DNA of 62,952 nucleotides from Aequorivita sinensis (GCF_006346335.1 NZ_VDMC01000013.1:1-62952); one strand, 5' to 3'; shown: positions 17,398 to 26,799, numbered from the stretch's first letter. Numbers and translations: made by a program. Notes: generated from the sequence alone by a model not told the origin.

Positions 17398-18017
17398 TTC
17401 CTAATTTACACTATATCTCTCAAGGCGAAACTCCAGAACAACACCTAGAGAACATCCTAAAAGCTTGTACTCATGGAGCTGAATTAGTCCAACTTCGACT
17501 TAAAAACGAAGATGAAAACACTTTGTTGAAAACAGCTGAAAGGGCAAGGGAAATCACTAAGAAATTCCAAACGAAATTAATAATAAACGACCATTATAAA
17601 ATCGCGAAAGCTGTACAAGCAGATGGCGTGCATTTAGGCAAAACAGATGCCTGCCCAAGGGTAGCGAGACAGCATTTGTACGATTGGCAAATTATTGGCG
17701 GAACAGCGAACAACCTACAAGACTGCCAAGAACTTATGAATAAAAAAGTAGACTATATAGGATTAGGTCCCTTCCGATTTACAAGCACGAAAAAAAATCT
17801 GAGTCCGATATTGGGCTTAGAATGCTTCGTATCCCTTTTAAATGAATTGCATTCAGAAACTCCCATTATTGCCATTGGCGGCATCACATTACATGACATT
17901 CCAGAACTATTAAAAACAAGCATCTATGGAGTTGCGGTTTCGGGAGCAATTACAAATGACTTTAATAATATAAAAGCCTTCCAAAAAATATTAAAAACCC
18001 CTGTTGATCAGGTGTGA
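17394..18017 (+). CDS. thiE: Thiamine phosphate synthase ThiE
   Basis: 207 aa. Joins HMP-PP and the thiazole phosphate to give thiamine phosphate. The canonical motifs are intact: QLRLK, LIINDHYKIAKA, GVHLGKTD, GGTANN, GLGPFRFTSTKK and the phosphate-binding AIGGI. The contrast with the degenerate paralogue at 16050-16646 in the same operon is clear. It overlaps thiD by 4 bp and lies 26 bp before thiG. Confidence 0.97.
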   Translation: MIPNLHYISQGETPEQHLENILKACTHGAELVQLRLKNEDENTLLKTAERAREITKKFQTKLIINDHYKIAKAVQADGVHLGKTDACPRVARQHLYDWQIIGGTANNLQDCQELMNKKVDYIGLGPFRFTSTKKNLSPILGLECFVSLLNELHSETPIIAIGGITLHDIPELLKTSIYGVAVSGAITNDFNNIKAFQKILKTPVDQV

Positions 18018-18043
18018 AATTAAAAACTTAACAGAGCACAAAA

Positions 18044-18817
18044 ATGACAGACACGCTAAAAATAGCAGATAAAACTTTCCGTTCCAGATTATTTACTGGG
18101 ACGGGGAAATTTAGCAGTTCCAAATTAATGCAAGAGGCCATTATAGCTTCAGAAAGCGAATTGGTAACCGTGGCTTTAAAACGGGTAGATTTCCACAGTG
18201 AATATGACGATATATTAATGCATCTGAAGCAAGATCACATTAATCTATTACCTAACACCTCGGGAGTACGCACAGCAAAGGAAGCTGTTTTTGCTGCGCA
18301 ATTGGCTAGAGAAGCTTTACAAACCAATTGGATAAAGTTAGAGATTCATCCAGATCCAAAATATCTATTACCCGACCCCATAGAAACACTTAAAGCCACC
18401 GAAATTTTGGTGAAAGAAGGTTTCATAGTAATGCCATATATACACGCAGATCCTGTATTGTGTAAACGATTGGAAGATCTTGGGGCGCAATGTGTCATGC
18501 CACTTGGAGCTCCAATAGGTAGTAATAAAGGGCTTATAACTAAAGATTTTCTGAAGATAATTATGGAACAAAGTAAGGTCCCTGTAATTGTAGATGCGGG
18601 AATAGGCGCACCTTCACATGCAGCTTATGCCATGGAATTAGGTGCCGATGCAGTTTTGGTAAATACAGCAATAGCTGTTTCTAAGAACCCAGTGCAAATG
18701 GGGATTGCTTTTAAGATGGCAGTGCAGGCTGGAAGGTTGGCATACCAAGCAAAATTAGCCGCAGTTAATCAATATGCAGAGGCAAGTAGTCCTTTAACTT
18801 CTTTTCTAAATGAGTAG
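18044..18817 (+). CDS. thiG: Thiazole synthase ThiG
   Basis: 257 aa. Forms the thiazole ring from deoxyxylulose phosphate, dehydroglycine (from ThiH) and ThiS thiocarboxylate. The Schiff-base Lys is in [10 protein letters not shown] (Lys98). Other signatures are [38 protein letters not shown] and the phosphate-binding [12 protein letters not shown]. Eight bases at its 3' end overlap thiH, consistent with the ThiG-ThiH complex known in other bacteria. Confidence 0.98.
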   Translation: MTDTLKIADKTFRSRLFTGTGKFSSSKLMQEAIIASESELVTVALKRVDFHSEYDDILMHLKQDHINLLPNTSGVRTAKEAVFAAQLAREALQTNWIKLEIHPDPKYLLPDPIETLKATEILVKEGFIVMPYIHADPVLCKRLEDLGAQCVMPLGAPIGSNKGLITKDFLKIIMEQSKVPVIVDAGIGAPSHAAYAMELGADAVLVNTAIAVSKNPVQMGIAFKMAVQAGRLAYQAKLAAVNQYAEASSPLTSFLNE

Positions 18818-19928
18818 TTTTAAAGACATATTCAATCAATATAATTGGGACACCGTAAAGCAGAAAGTCTATAGTTTTACTGCTACCGATGTGCAACAGG
18901 TATTGTTAAAAGACGAAATAAGCTTAGAGGATTTTCAAGTATTAATTTCACCTGCTGCCAAACCTTTTATCGAAAACTTGGCGCAACGAAGTCGAGCGCT
19001 TACTAGAAAAAGATTTGGAAACACCATTCAAATGTATGTCCCGATGTATCTCTCTAATGAATGCCAAAACATTTGTACCTATTGCGGGTTCAGCTTAACT
19101 AATAAAATCCCCAGGAAAACCCTTACTGACGAGGAAATTCTCAAGGAAGTAGCTTATATTAAACAGTTAGGCTATGACCATATTTTACTAGTAACCGGAG
19201 AAGCTAATAGTACCGTTGGAGTGGCTTATTTAAAAAACGCCATAAAATTAATTCGAGATCACTTTTCTAATATTAGTATAGAAGTACAACCACTAAATCA
19301 GGATGAATACGAAACTTTGATTGACGAGGGACTCTACGCAGTATTGGTATATCAGGAAACTTATAATCGCGCTACCTACAAAACCCATCACCCCAAAGGC
19401 AAAAAATCTAATTTCGATTATCGATTAGATACTCCCGATAGATTGGGAAAAGCTGGTATTCACAAAATCGGTTTAGGTGCTTTGTTTGGTTTGGATGATT
19501 GGAGGGTGGATAGTTTTTACACTGCCTTACACCTAAAATATTTACAGCAAACCTATTGGAAAACCAAGTATTCTATTTCCTTTCCAAGATTGCGACCTCA
19601 CGAGGGAGAAGTGCAACCCAAAGTGGAAATGACCGATGCGGATCTTGTACAGTTAATTTGTGCTTATAGATTATTAGATGAAGATGTGGAATTATCTATG
19701 TCTACAAGAGAGAGTGAGACTTTTAGAAACAACGTCATAAACCTAGGAATCACTTCTATGAGTGCGGAATCTAAAACAAATCCAGGTGGGTATGTTGTGG
19801 ATCGGCAATCCTTAGAGCAATTTGAAATTTCGGATGAACGAGGTACGAATAAAATTAAAGCTATGATACAATCCCAGGGCTATGAGGTAGTATGGAAAGA
19901 CTGGGATACATCCTATTCTAAAAAATAA
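18810..19928 (+). CDS. thiH: 2-iminoacetate synthase ThiH (radical SAM tyrosine lyase)
   Basis: 372 aa. Cleaves tyrosine to dehydroglycine for thiazole formation, using SAM and a [4Fe-4S] cluster bound by C-x3-C-x2-C (Cys85, Cys89, Cys92 in [10 protein letters not shown]). Other family signatures are [32 protein letters not shown] and [11 protein letters not shown]. The presence of ThiH and not the oxidase ThiO indicates the tyrosine-dependent route to the glycine imine. Separated from thiF by 3 bp. Confidence 0.98.
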   Translation: MSSFKDIFNQYNWDTVKQKVYSFTATDVQQVLLKDEISLEDFQVLISPAAKPFIENLAQRSRALTRKRFGNTIQMYVPMYLSNECQNICTYCGFSLTNKIPRKTLTDEEILKEVAYIKQLGYDHILLVTGEANSTVGVAYLKNAIKLIRDHFSNISIEVQPLNQDEYETLIDEGLYAVLVYQETYNRATYKTHHPKGKKSNFDYRLDTPDRLGKAGIHKIGLGALFGLDDWRVDSFYTALHLKYLQQTYWKTKYSISFPRLRPHEGEVQPKVEMTDADLVQLICAYRLLDEDVELSMSTRESETFRNNVINLGITSMSAESKTNPGGYVVDRQSLEQFEISDERGTNKIKAMIQSQGYEVVWKDWDTSYSKK

Positions 19929-19931
19929 AAA

Positions 19932-21005
19932 ATGAAATTAACCGCAGAAGAAACCTCTCAATATAGTAGACATCTTAGTCTTGAAGAATTTGGAGAAAGA
20001 GGTCAATTAAAGTTGAAGCAAGCAAAAGTTTTAGTTATTGGTGCTGGTGGCTTAAGTTGTCCGGCGCTGCAATATTTAGTCGCAGCAGGGGTTGGCAGCA
20101 TAGGAGTTGTTGATGCTGATATCGTGGATCAAACCAATCTGCAACGACAAATTCTTTACACTCTTGAAGATATAGGAAAGTATAAAGTAGAAGCAGCTGT
20201 GTCCCGATTGAAAAAATTAAATCCTTTTGTTCAACTAAACAGCTACATTACCAAATTAAGTAATGACAATGCCCTTGATTTATTTGAAAACTACGATATC
20301 ATTGTAGATGGCACCGATAATTTCCCTACTCGATATTTGATAAATGATGCTGCTGTAATTTTGGGAAAAACGGTAGTATTTGGGTCGATAAACAAGTTTG
20401 AAGGACAGCTTTCTGTGTTCAACTATCATAACGGACCCACATATAGATGCCTATTCCCTACCCCACCTTCGCCGAAACTAGTTCCTAACTGTTCAGAAGC
20501 AGGAGTATTGGGGATTCTACCAGGTATAATTGGAAGCTTACAAGCAAATGAAGTTTTAAAGATCATTTTAGGCTTAGGCAATATACTGTCTGGGAAGCTA
20601 TTAACTTTTAATGCGCTTACATTAAAACAGGAAATATTTCATTTTAAAAAGAATCCTTTCCTTGTAATAGCATCTTTAGTGCAAGATTATCAAACGTTTT
20701 GTGGTCTGGATGATGGGTTTGAGGAAATAACGTATCAAGAATATCTGCAAGAGGCAGATACTTTTAATGTATTAGATGTAAGAAGCAAAGCGGAACGAGA
20801 GAAACTTTATATCGAAAGTTTTCATATTCCTTTAGAGGAATTGGAAGATAGATATACCGAGCTAACAGCAAACAAACCCTTATTGGCCTTTTGTAAATCT
20901 GGAGTACGCAGTAAGCTTGCAATTAAGATGCTTAAAAGTAAAAACTTCGAGAATAAACTAGTAAGTCTAAAAGGTGGCATTAACACTGCTGCTGTTATTC
21001 TTTAG
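19932..21005 (+). CDS. thiF: ThiF/MoeB-type adenylyltransferase with C-terminal rhodanese domain
   Basis: 357 aa. The N-terminal E1-like domain has the nucleotide-binding GAGGLSCPALQ (37-47), the Arg-containing QTNLQRQILY, the catalytic Asp in DGTDN (126-130), and RCLFP with Cys187 nearby. The C-terminal ~95 residues form a rhodanese-like domain with the active Cys321 in AFCKSGVRS. The protein would adenylate the ThiS C-terminus and pass sulfur from its own rhodanese Cys, replacing a separate ThiI. It is the last gene of the operon. A MoeB role is possible too, because such fusions can serve both pathways. Confidence 0.93.
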   Translation: MKLTAEETSQYSRHLSLEEFGERGQLKLKQAKVLVIGAGGLSCPALQYLVAAGVGSIGVVDADIVDQTNLQRQILYTLEDIGKYKVEAAVSRLKKLNPFVQLNSYITKLSNDNALDLFENYDIIVDGTDNFPTRYLINDAAVILGKTVVFGSINKFEGQLSVFNYHNGPTYRCLFPTPPSPKLVPNCSEAGVLGILPGIIGSLQANEVLKIILGLGNILSGKLLTFNALTLKQEIFHFKKNPFLVIASLVQDYQTFCGLDDGFEEITYQEYLQEADTFNVLDVRSKAEREKLYIESFHIPLEELEDRYTELTANKPLLAFCKSGVRSKLAIKMLKSKNFENKLVSLKGGINTAAVIL

Positions 21006-21090
21006 TGCAATAGTTTTAGCATAAAAATTATAGCAATTGAGAATGTATATCCTAAAATAGTATAACCAATTACACTCAACAATCTTTCTA

Positions 21091-21098
21091 TATCTTTG
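21091..21098 (+). promoter_or_regulatory. Candidate -7 box upstream of the small lipoprotein gene
   Basis: TATCTTTG, an exact TAnnTTTG match, lies 40 bp before the ATG at 21139. No paired TTG is found 17-23 bp upstream. Confidence 0.45.
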
Positions 21099-21138
21099 CA
21101 GGTGTACAACAACCATTAAGAAAATTAAAAATTGCTTT

Positions 21139-21357
21139 ATGTTTAAAATTAAAAATATTAAGAAATTAGGTTTCCTTTTAGCAGCAACAGTTTTATTAGG
21201 ATGTGGTTCTGATGACAACTGCAATTGCAGAGGAAAATTTCTTGGAAATGAAGGCGTTTTTTATGGCGATGTCGTTAATTGCAGCGACGGAGAGCCTGTA
21301 CTTTCACAGCAAGCTAGTGAGGGAAACAACGTAACATATTTAGGTTGTGACGATTAA
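21139..21357 (+). CDS. Small Cys-rich lipoprotein
   Basis: 72 aa. A basic N-terminus and hydrophobic stretch end in the lipobox LLGC (Cys22), followed by GSDD, so about 50 residues are mature. The mature part has five further Cys (NCNCRG, VVNC, GCDD), suggesting disulphides in an envelope protein. A -7 box 40 bp upstream supports independent expression from the thiamine operon. No family recognised. Confidence 0.75.
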   Translation: MFKIKNIKKLGFLLAATVLLGCGSDDNCNCRGKFLGNEGVFYGDVVNCSDGEPVLSQQASEGNNVTYLGCDD

Positions 21358-21477
21358 AAGGGGGTTTAAATCTGCTGTAAAACTGGATTTCTTAGCTACT
21401 TCACAAATCTATTATTGCTAAGTTTTTCTTCTTTAAATTTTTCAGGAAAATAGTTGAAATCGATTAAATAAATTTAG

Positions 21478-21485
21478 TAAGTTTG
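21478..21485 (+). promoter_or_regulatory. Candidate promoter -7 box with paired -33 TTG, leaderless
   Basis: TAAGTTTG is an exact TAnnTTTG match, and a TTG at 21454-21456 lies 21 bp upstream, within the spacing reported for Flavobacterium promoters. The ATG of a 27-codon frame begins 5 bp after the box, so the transcript would start at or next to the start codon. Confidence 0.55.
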
Positions 21486-21489
21486 CCGT

Positions 21490-21573
21490 ATGGGATTAGG
21501 TTTATTAGCAATATGGACTGTTGGACTTTTCTTAGCTCTATTCATTATTATGGAGCTACAAGAAAGACTATAA
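21490..21573 (+). CDS. Possible 27-aa membrane peptide on a leaderless transcript
   Basis: The frame encodes MGLGLLAIWTVGLFLALFII followed by MELQERL. It is one clean transmembrane helix with a Gly-rich face and a short charged C-terminal tail, typical of small membrane proteins that regulate larger complexes. The only support is composition plus a well-formed promoter directly in front. No homologue is claimed. The rest of the 400-bp gap (21358-21758) shows nothing else. Confidence 0.45.
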   Translation: MGLGLLAIWTVGLFLALFIIMELQERL

Positions 21574-21758
21574 CGGTTTAATAAATATCTTCAAATTACA
21601 TTATTACTAGATTCATAAATCTAGCTTAATACTCTACACTCTTATTTTAAAAAAATTCAAGTCGATTTTTATTTCATAATAAGGTAAACAGGAAATTTTT
21701 ATTTTATTATCTGACCATTTTTTTACAAGAATTTGCACAAATCTTCATAAAAAAATAA

Positions 21759-22196
21759 TCACGCTCCAACATCCTCATTCCAAAGCTCAGGATTTTCAGA
21801 AATAAAGTAATCTACTAGTTGTTTACACCTTCTATCGTTTAACACAATCACCGAAACTCCATTTTCTATCAACATATCCTCCGCACCTAGATAATTGGTG
21901 TTTTCACCAATAACAACCTTTGGAATACCATAATGTAAAATAGCTCCAGCACACATCGGACAAGGAGATAAAGTGGTATATAAAACACTTTCCTTATAAA
22001 TTGAAACAGATTGCCGTCCAGCATTTTCAATGGCATCCATTTCTGCGTGTATAATGGGACTATCTTTTTGCACTCTTTTATTATGTCCACGTCCAATAAT
22101 TTCCCCATTATACACCAAAACAGCTCCAACAGGGATTCCGCCCTCTGCTATACCTATTTCTGCTTCTTTTAAAGCTTCTGAAAAAAATGTATCCAT
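21759..22196 (-). CDS. Yeast-type (Fcy1-like) cytosine deaminase
   Basis: 145 aa, a single CDA-fold domain. Zinc and catalytic residues are His50-Ala-Glu52 and Cys79-Pro-Met-Cys82. Unlike TadA or guanine deaminase, the later sequence follows yeast cytosine deaminase closely, from memory: TTLSPCPMCAGAILHYGIP, VIGENTNY, LNDRRCKQLVDYFI and a terminal ENPELWNEDVG, against the yeast ending FIDERPQDWFEDIG. It should convert cytosine (and 5-methyl or 5-fluoro analogues) to uracil. Position next to the thiamine operon, transcribed towards it, may be coincidental. A generic nucleoside deaminase cannot be excluded without alignment. Confidence 0.85.
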   Translation of the reverse strand: MDTFFSEALKEAEIGIAEGGIPVGAVLVYNGEIIGRGHNKRVQKDSPIIHAEMDAIENAGRQSVSIYKESVLYTTLSPCPMCAGAILHYGIPKVVIGENTNYLGAEDMLIENGVSVIVLNDRRCKQLVDYFISENPELWNEDVGA

Positions 22197-22526
22197 AATT
22201 AATATTCAAACTTTATAAGTTAATAAATTTCATACTCAAAAGTTCGGCTTTTTTAAAACCAAAGTATATTTAAATGTTACAACAAGGGGATTTTAATATT
22301 TAAATCAGAAATTTCTGAAATTAAATTTTGACGGGAAAGTCTATTATATAAATATTGTGGGGTAAATATTATTAATATTTCAACAACCCACTAAAATATA
22401 CTTATACGCTTTTACCAAAGTAACAATTTCTAACGCATGAAAACAATACGTATTGCCACGTACTTATCAAGTACTAATACTCAAAAATTAGCTACAAGAT
22501 CCAATTTAAATCTTAATTCCACCGAA
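22197..22526. other. Intergenic region, nothing recognised
   Basis: 330 bp, very AT-rich, upstream of the deaminase gene and downstream of the lipoprotein gene at 22527 (both minus strand). No reading frame, hairpin terminator or clear promoter box was found. Confidence 0.4.
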
Positions 22527-23000
22527 TTAATCTAATCGGTTTCCTGCATTTTCACGTGCCCAAACTCGGTAATTTTTAAACTGGGTTTCACTTAGTATTT
22601 TACTTAAAATATTGTCTTGAAGTTCGGTGCGCTCAAAGCTATTCATTTCCTTATTTCGGTTGTTATTATTCCAATTTTGCAATATTCTATTCCATTCACT
22701 ATTAAATCTATTTACTTGCTCCTCCGTCATTCCTAGATCTACAAACATTTTTTGATTCTTAGCCTTAGCAGCTTCCTCAATCTGTTTACTTGATAATTCT
22801 TTGTTAGGAGTTTCTGTAGATAGCTGTTGAAATTTATTAGATCTATCACCTTTAACTGCAACATCAGTATTTGCTCTACCCCTATTGGTAGCTTCAACCG
22901 GATTTGAGTTAGTGTTTCTATCGGAATCTGTTTTTGTTACGCCGCAAGCGGTAAACAAACCTAATAAAGTGATTAATGACAAGCTTTTAATGGTATTCAT
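22527..23000 (-). CDS. Putative lipoprotein with Asn-rich helical C-terminus
   Basis: 157 aa. The signal peptide ends with lipobox FTAC (Cys19). A low-complexity linker rich in Asn, Thr and Asp (about 22-60) leads to a helical domain with MTEEQVNRFNSEWNRILQ and LSKILSETQFKNYRVW. The pattern resembles the small Spy/CpxP-like envelope proteins in which a 'TEEQ...' helix precedes a 'L...Q...Y' helix. It lies alone with no same-strand neighbour close by. Function not assigned. Confidence 0.75.
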   Translation of the reverse strand: MNTIKSLSLITLLGLFTACGVTKTDSDRNTNSNPVEATNRGRANTDVAVKGDRSNKFQQLSTETPNKELSSKQIEEAAKAKNQKMFVDLGMTEEQVNRFNSEWNRILQNWNNNNRNKEMNSFERTELQDNILSKILSETQFKNYRVWARENAGNRLD

Positions 23001-23371
23001 AGTTATTATTTTAAAATTATTTTTCTCTTAAACATTAAAATTGTTCGTTTTTCCAATAGTTGAAAAAACGAACAAACTAATACTAACTTACGAAACATTT
23101 AGATCTTAACTAGTTTCTTATAATAGTAATTATAGCAATTATTACTCCATATTAAAAGCTCAACAACAATCTACATAATCTAGACTCACTTACTATCCAA
23201 ACTGTATAATTGTATATCCAACTGTATAAAATTTATACACTTTTTGTAGCTGTAAATCCTCAAATGCTCAACAAAACCTAGTAAACCTCACACGGCACAA
23301 CAGTTGCTAAACACTTCCTCGAACTGATAAACAATTTTTAAAAGCGATTAAAAATCAATTAAGGATTTAAA
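23001..23371. other. Intergenic region between divergent genes
   Basis: 371 bp between a lipoprotein gene and a glycosyltransferase gene read in the opposite direction. It contains a short local repeat (AACTGTATA at about 23200 and 23220, then TTTATACAC) that could be an operator, but no clear promoter box or RNA structure. Confidence 0.4.
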
Positions 23372-24784
23372 ATGAACAACAACACACAAGACACTTCAGG
23401 AAATCATTTAGATAAATCTACAGAACAAGTAGCTACTAATTACACTAGCCAAAATAAGTCGGTTTCACGTACAAACCCTTGGGGGATATTTGTGCTTGCT
23501 AGTACTTTCTTATTAATTTTTATTGCTACCTATCTCTTTTTCTATCTAGATACCGACTTTGCCAATTTTCGTGAAGAACGTATTAGTTCCACCCTTGGTT
23601 ATGGATTTTTAGTTATGGCCACTGCTCTTTTAGTCTTTAAAGCTGGGTTCTTTGTTTATACCCTTATTAGATATTTCAAATACAAACCTATAGCATCTGT
23701 AAGTGATGAGGAATTACCTACTTGTACAGTAATAGTTCCTGCTTACAATGAAGGGAAACAAGTGTGGGAAACATTAAAAAGTTTAGCCAACAGTGATTAC
23801 CCAGCAGAAAAATTGCAATTATTAGCTATTGACGACGGGAGTAAAGATGATACTTGGCATTGGATGCAACAAGCCAAAAAAGAATTAGGAGATAGAGTTA
23901 CTATATTTCAACAACCAAAAAACAAAGGTAAACGTCACGCGCTTTATCGTGGATTCAACATTGGTACTGGAGATGTGTTTGTAACTGTGGATAGTGATTC
24001 TGTTGTAAATGAAGATACTTTAAGAAATTTGGTTAGCCCGTTTATTCTAGATGAAAAATGCGGTGCCGTAGCTGGAAACATACGAGTATTAAACAATAAA
24101 AAAGCGCTTTTACCAAAAATGCTCGATGTAAGTTTCGTACTTAGTTTTGAATTTGTACGTTCCGCAGAAAGCAGCCTTAACTCAGTATTATGTACTCCAG
24201 GAGCATTAGCTGCCTACCGCCGAAGTGCTGTTTTTGCTGTACTTCCCGAATGGATAAACCAAACATTTATGGGGAAACCATCAGATATAGGCGAAGATAG
24301 AGCTATGACTAATATGATATTGAAACAAGGTAATAAAGTGTTGTTTCAGCGTAATGCTTATGCTTATACCAACGTACCTGAAAGTTATAAGGGACTATAT
24401 AAAATGTTCATTAGATGGGGACGTAGTAATGTGCGCGAAAACATTGAAATGTCTAAATATGTTTTCACTAATTTTAGAGAAGAATCAAAATCTGGAATAC
24501 GATTACTATTTATAAGTCAATCGTTGAAGATTATAATGAGCTATCCATTTATTCTGTTTATGTTATTCTTTATAGTAACACACCCGATATTGTTCTTTAG
24601 CTCTACGCTATTCGGAATTCTCATATTTTCAAGTTTCCCGATGTTGTTCTATGCTAAACGATACAATATATCAGAGTCTTTTTGGGCGTATTCATATAGC
24701 ATATTATACACTTTTGCATTATTTTGGATTACTCCTTACGCAATCGCTACAGCTAGCAAAAGAGGCTGGTTAACGCGAGGATAA
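23372..24784 (+). CDS. Family 2 glycosyltransferase, processive membrane synthase type
   Basis: 470 aa. Two membrane segments near 35-55 and 72-95, then a cytoplasmic GT2 catalytic domain (about 105-345), then three or four C-terminal membrane segments. Motifs are VIVPAYNEGKQ, the first Asp pair DDGSKDD, the metal-binding DSDS, the GEDRAM acceptor motif and RWGRSN in the position of Q(Q/R)xRW. This is the layout of hyaluronan/chitin/PNAG-type synthases, which polymerise and export a surface polysaccharide from a UDP-sugar. Which sugar is made cannot be told. The gene is alone and closed by a strong terminator. Confidence 0.92.
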   Translation: MNNNTQDTSGNHLDKSTEQVATNYTSQNKSVSRTNPWGIFVLASTFLLIFIATYLFFYLDTDFANFREERISSTLGYGFLVMATALLVFKAGFFVYTLIRYFKYKPIASVSDEELPTCTVIVPAYNEGKQVWETLKSLANSDYPAEKLQLLAIDDGSKDDTWHWMQQAKKELGDRVTIFQQPKNKGKRHALYRGFNIGTGDVFVTVDSDSVVNEDTLRNLVSPFILDEKCGAVAGNIRVLNNKKALLPKMLDVSFVLSFEFVRSAESSLNSVLCTPGALAAYRRSAVFAVLPEWINQTFMGKPSDIGEDRAMTNMILKQGNKVLFQRNAYAYTNVPESYKGLYKMFIRWGRSNVRENIEMSKYVFTNFREESKSGIRLLFISQSLKIIMSYPFILFMLFFIVTHPILFFSSTLFGILIFSSFPMLFYAKRYNISESFWAYSYSILYTFALFWITPYAIATASKRGWLTRG

Positions 24785-24814
24785 CAGTTATAAATTAAGA
24801 TCCGATAGGATTTC

Positions 24815-24860
24815 TGGCCAGCACCCAATTGACCAACTATTTATGTGCTGGCCTTTTTTA
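24815..24860 (+). terminator. Rho-independent terminator of the glycosyltransferase gene
   Basis: Perfect 9-bp stem GGCCAGCAC (24816-24824) with GTGCTGGCC (24845-24853), followed by six T residues. Confidence 0.9.
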
Positions 24861-24929
24861 TGGCTGTATTTAAAGAAGATTAATAATAAAAAGGGCTATT
24901 TCAATACACCTCTACTCGAAAAGCCGGGG

Positions 24930-25346
24930 TTAGGTAAGGTATTTTTTTAAATAAGTATCTATTATAGTCTTAAGGTAATCTTCATTAAGGGGCTTGTTAT
25001 AAAAACCATGTACACTTTTAAATTCCATAGCTCTAGATTTATCTCTTTCGTCTATTGAATTACTTAGCATTGTAAGCACAACTTCTCCTTGCTGAGACAC
25101 CGTAAGTTTTTCATATTCTTCCAAAAACTCCCATCCATTCATTCCTGGCATATTGATATCCAAAAATATCAATGTAGGCTGTGGGTGTTTACCGTCTAGT
25201 TCACTTTTTAGATATTCTAAGGCTTCATGTCCGCTATAGCATATATGAATATTATCGCTTATCCCCATTTTCTTGATTTTTCGAGCGTGATAGAAATTAT
25301 CACTTTCCGAATCGTCAATAAGCAAAACATTCTTCAATTTTTTCAT
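24930..25346 (-). CDS. Single-domain response regulator (REC only)
   Basis: 138 aa. Receiver domain with acidic pocket Asp11-Asp12 (LLIDDSESD), phosphoacceptor Asp63 (LIFLDINMPGMNG) and the conserved Lys118 (FYNKPL). No output domain, as in the Rcp1-like regulators paired with phytochrome-type kinases. It begins 4 bp after the stop of the sensor kinase gene, so the two are co-transcribed and very probably a cognate pair that signals through a phosphorelay or protein contact and not by DNA binding. Confidence 0.93.
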   Translation of the reverse strand: MKKLKNVLLIDDSESDNFYHARKIKKMGISDNIHICYSGHEALEYLKSELDGKHPQPTLIFLDINMPGMNGWEFLEEYEKLTVSQQGEVVLTMLSNSIDERDKSRAMEFKSVHGFYNKPLNEDYLKTIIDTYLKKYLT

Positions 25347-25350
25347 ATAG

Positions 25351-26799
25351 TTATTTTTTTAAAGTAAAATGAACAGTGGTACCAACTCCAAAAGTAGAAC
25401 TTACCCAAATGTTACCCAAATGAAGTTCGACTATTTTCTGACAAAATGCTAATCCTATCCCCTGACCTTCATAGTCTTTATTGCTATTAAGCCTGCTAAA
25501 CATATCGAAAACCTTAGTGAAATCTTTCTCAGGAATACCTATTCCATTATCTTTTATATGAAAGTTGAAATAGTTAGCTGTTTCGTCGAAAGATATCTTA
25601 ATGTTAGGTTTTACCTCTGGTTTGGTGAATTTTATAGCATTAGAAATGAGATTTTGAAATAATTGTTTTATTTCAATTCTGTACCCTGTTATTGTTGGTA
25701 AATGGTCGTGCTCTATTACAATTCCACGTTCTTCAATTACTACAGCGAAATCATCTTTAATTTTTTCTAATGTTTCATTTAAGTTCACTTCCTCCATCTG
25801 ACCGATTGTACCAATTCTGGAAAAAGAAAGGAGTCCGCTAATAAGGTTTCGCATTCGTTCTACTGCCTTATTTATGAAGTTAAAATACATTACAGCTTCC
25901 CCTTCCACTCGTTCCGGGAAATCTTCTTGAAATATTTCTAAGTAGTTTGAAACTGTACGTAATGGTTCTTGCAAGTCGTGAGAAGCTACGTAGGCAAAAT
26001 GATCTAATTGTTGATTTTTTACGATAAGAGATTCATTTAATTTATCTGCCTCTTCTATAGCCTTTTCTTTTGCTTTAATTTCCTTTTGCTTTTCGGCATT
26101 AGAAATTTTTAAATCTTTTAAAGTGTGTTGTAAGTTTTTATTTGAACGTTCTAAATCGGACTGTGTTTGGAGAAGCTCTTCTATTAAAGGTCTAATCTTT
26201 TTTATTAAGTTAAACAGACTAAGGAAAACTATAATAGTAGCAATCCCCAAACCTGCTAGAATTATAAGCTTCCAAGCAGTAAACTTTCTAATTCGTTTAT
26301 CAAGAATAACATCGGCAGTTATTAACATATCTTTCAAAATTAATGCTACATCATCATTAAAATGAACATCTCGATGATTATCATTCTCAATTGAAGATAA
26401 ATTAGAAGTTGGATTTAATAAAATACTGTCCAACAATTTAAGGTTAGCATCCATTTTAGCCTCAATCGTATTTACCCGTTTTACTTGTTGTTCTGTTTCA
26501 CGAACTAAATATCTTAACGATTTTAATAATGTGTCGTATTCTTTTTCAGCTAACCTGAATTCTTCTTTATACTTAATATTATTAGTGTATCTATAGGTTA
26601 AGCCAAAGCTCTCCATTTTAGATATTGTTGAAGAAATTTGATCAATATTATTTTTTACCTTCCAACTTTCAGCAATTTCATCGGCAGAATCAGCATTTTG
26701 CATAAATGAAAATCCTATTAAGATAATCACAAGAATAAGCGAAGAGACTAGTAGTATAAAATTAGTTAAACCTACTTTTCTGATTCTTTTCATAGGCAA
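25351..26799 (-). CDS. CHASE3-like sensor histidine kinase
   Basis: 482 aa. Membrane segment 13-32, a periplasmic helical sensor region (33-176) of CHASE3 type, second membrane segment 177-197, and a long coiled coil (205-265). The HisKA-like domain has phosphoacceptor His274 in VASHDLQEPLRTV, the phytochrome-type H-box. The HATPase domain has LISNAIKF (N box), DNGIGIP (G1), FDMFSRL (F box) and GQGIGLAFCQKI (G2). The start could also be the Met at residue 3. It is followed by a single-domain regulator, and a second regulator is encoded divergently. Confidence 0.95.
   Translation of the reverse strand: MPMKRIRKVGLTNFILLVSSLILVIILIGFSFMQNADSADEIAESWKVKNNIDQISSTISKMESFGLTYRYTNNIKYKEEFRLAEKEYDTLLKSLRYLVRETEQQVKRVNTIEAKMDANLKLLDSILLNPTSNLSSIENDNHRDVHFNDDVALILKDMLITADVILDKRIRKFTAWKLIILAGLGIATIIVFLSLFNLIKKIRPLIEELLQTQSDLERSNKNLQHTLKDLKISNAEKQKEIKAKEKAIEEADKLNESLIVKNQQLDHFAYVASHDLQEPLRTVSNYLEIFQEDFPERVEGEAVMYFNFINKAVERMRNLISGLLSFSRIGTIGQMEEVNLNETLEKIKDDFAVVIEERGIVIEHDHLPTITGYRIEIKQLFQNLISNAIKFTKPEVKPNIKISFDETANYFNFHIKDNGIGIPEKDFTKVFDMFSRLNSNKDYEGQGIGLAFCQKIVELHLGNIWVSSTFGVGTTVHFTLKK

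Noticed and set aside
21759-22196. TadA tRNA adenosine deaminase
   Set aside because: The zinc motif is shared, but the later segment and C-terminus follow yeast cytosine deaminase and lack TadA-specific sequence.
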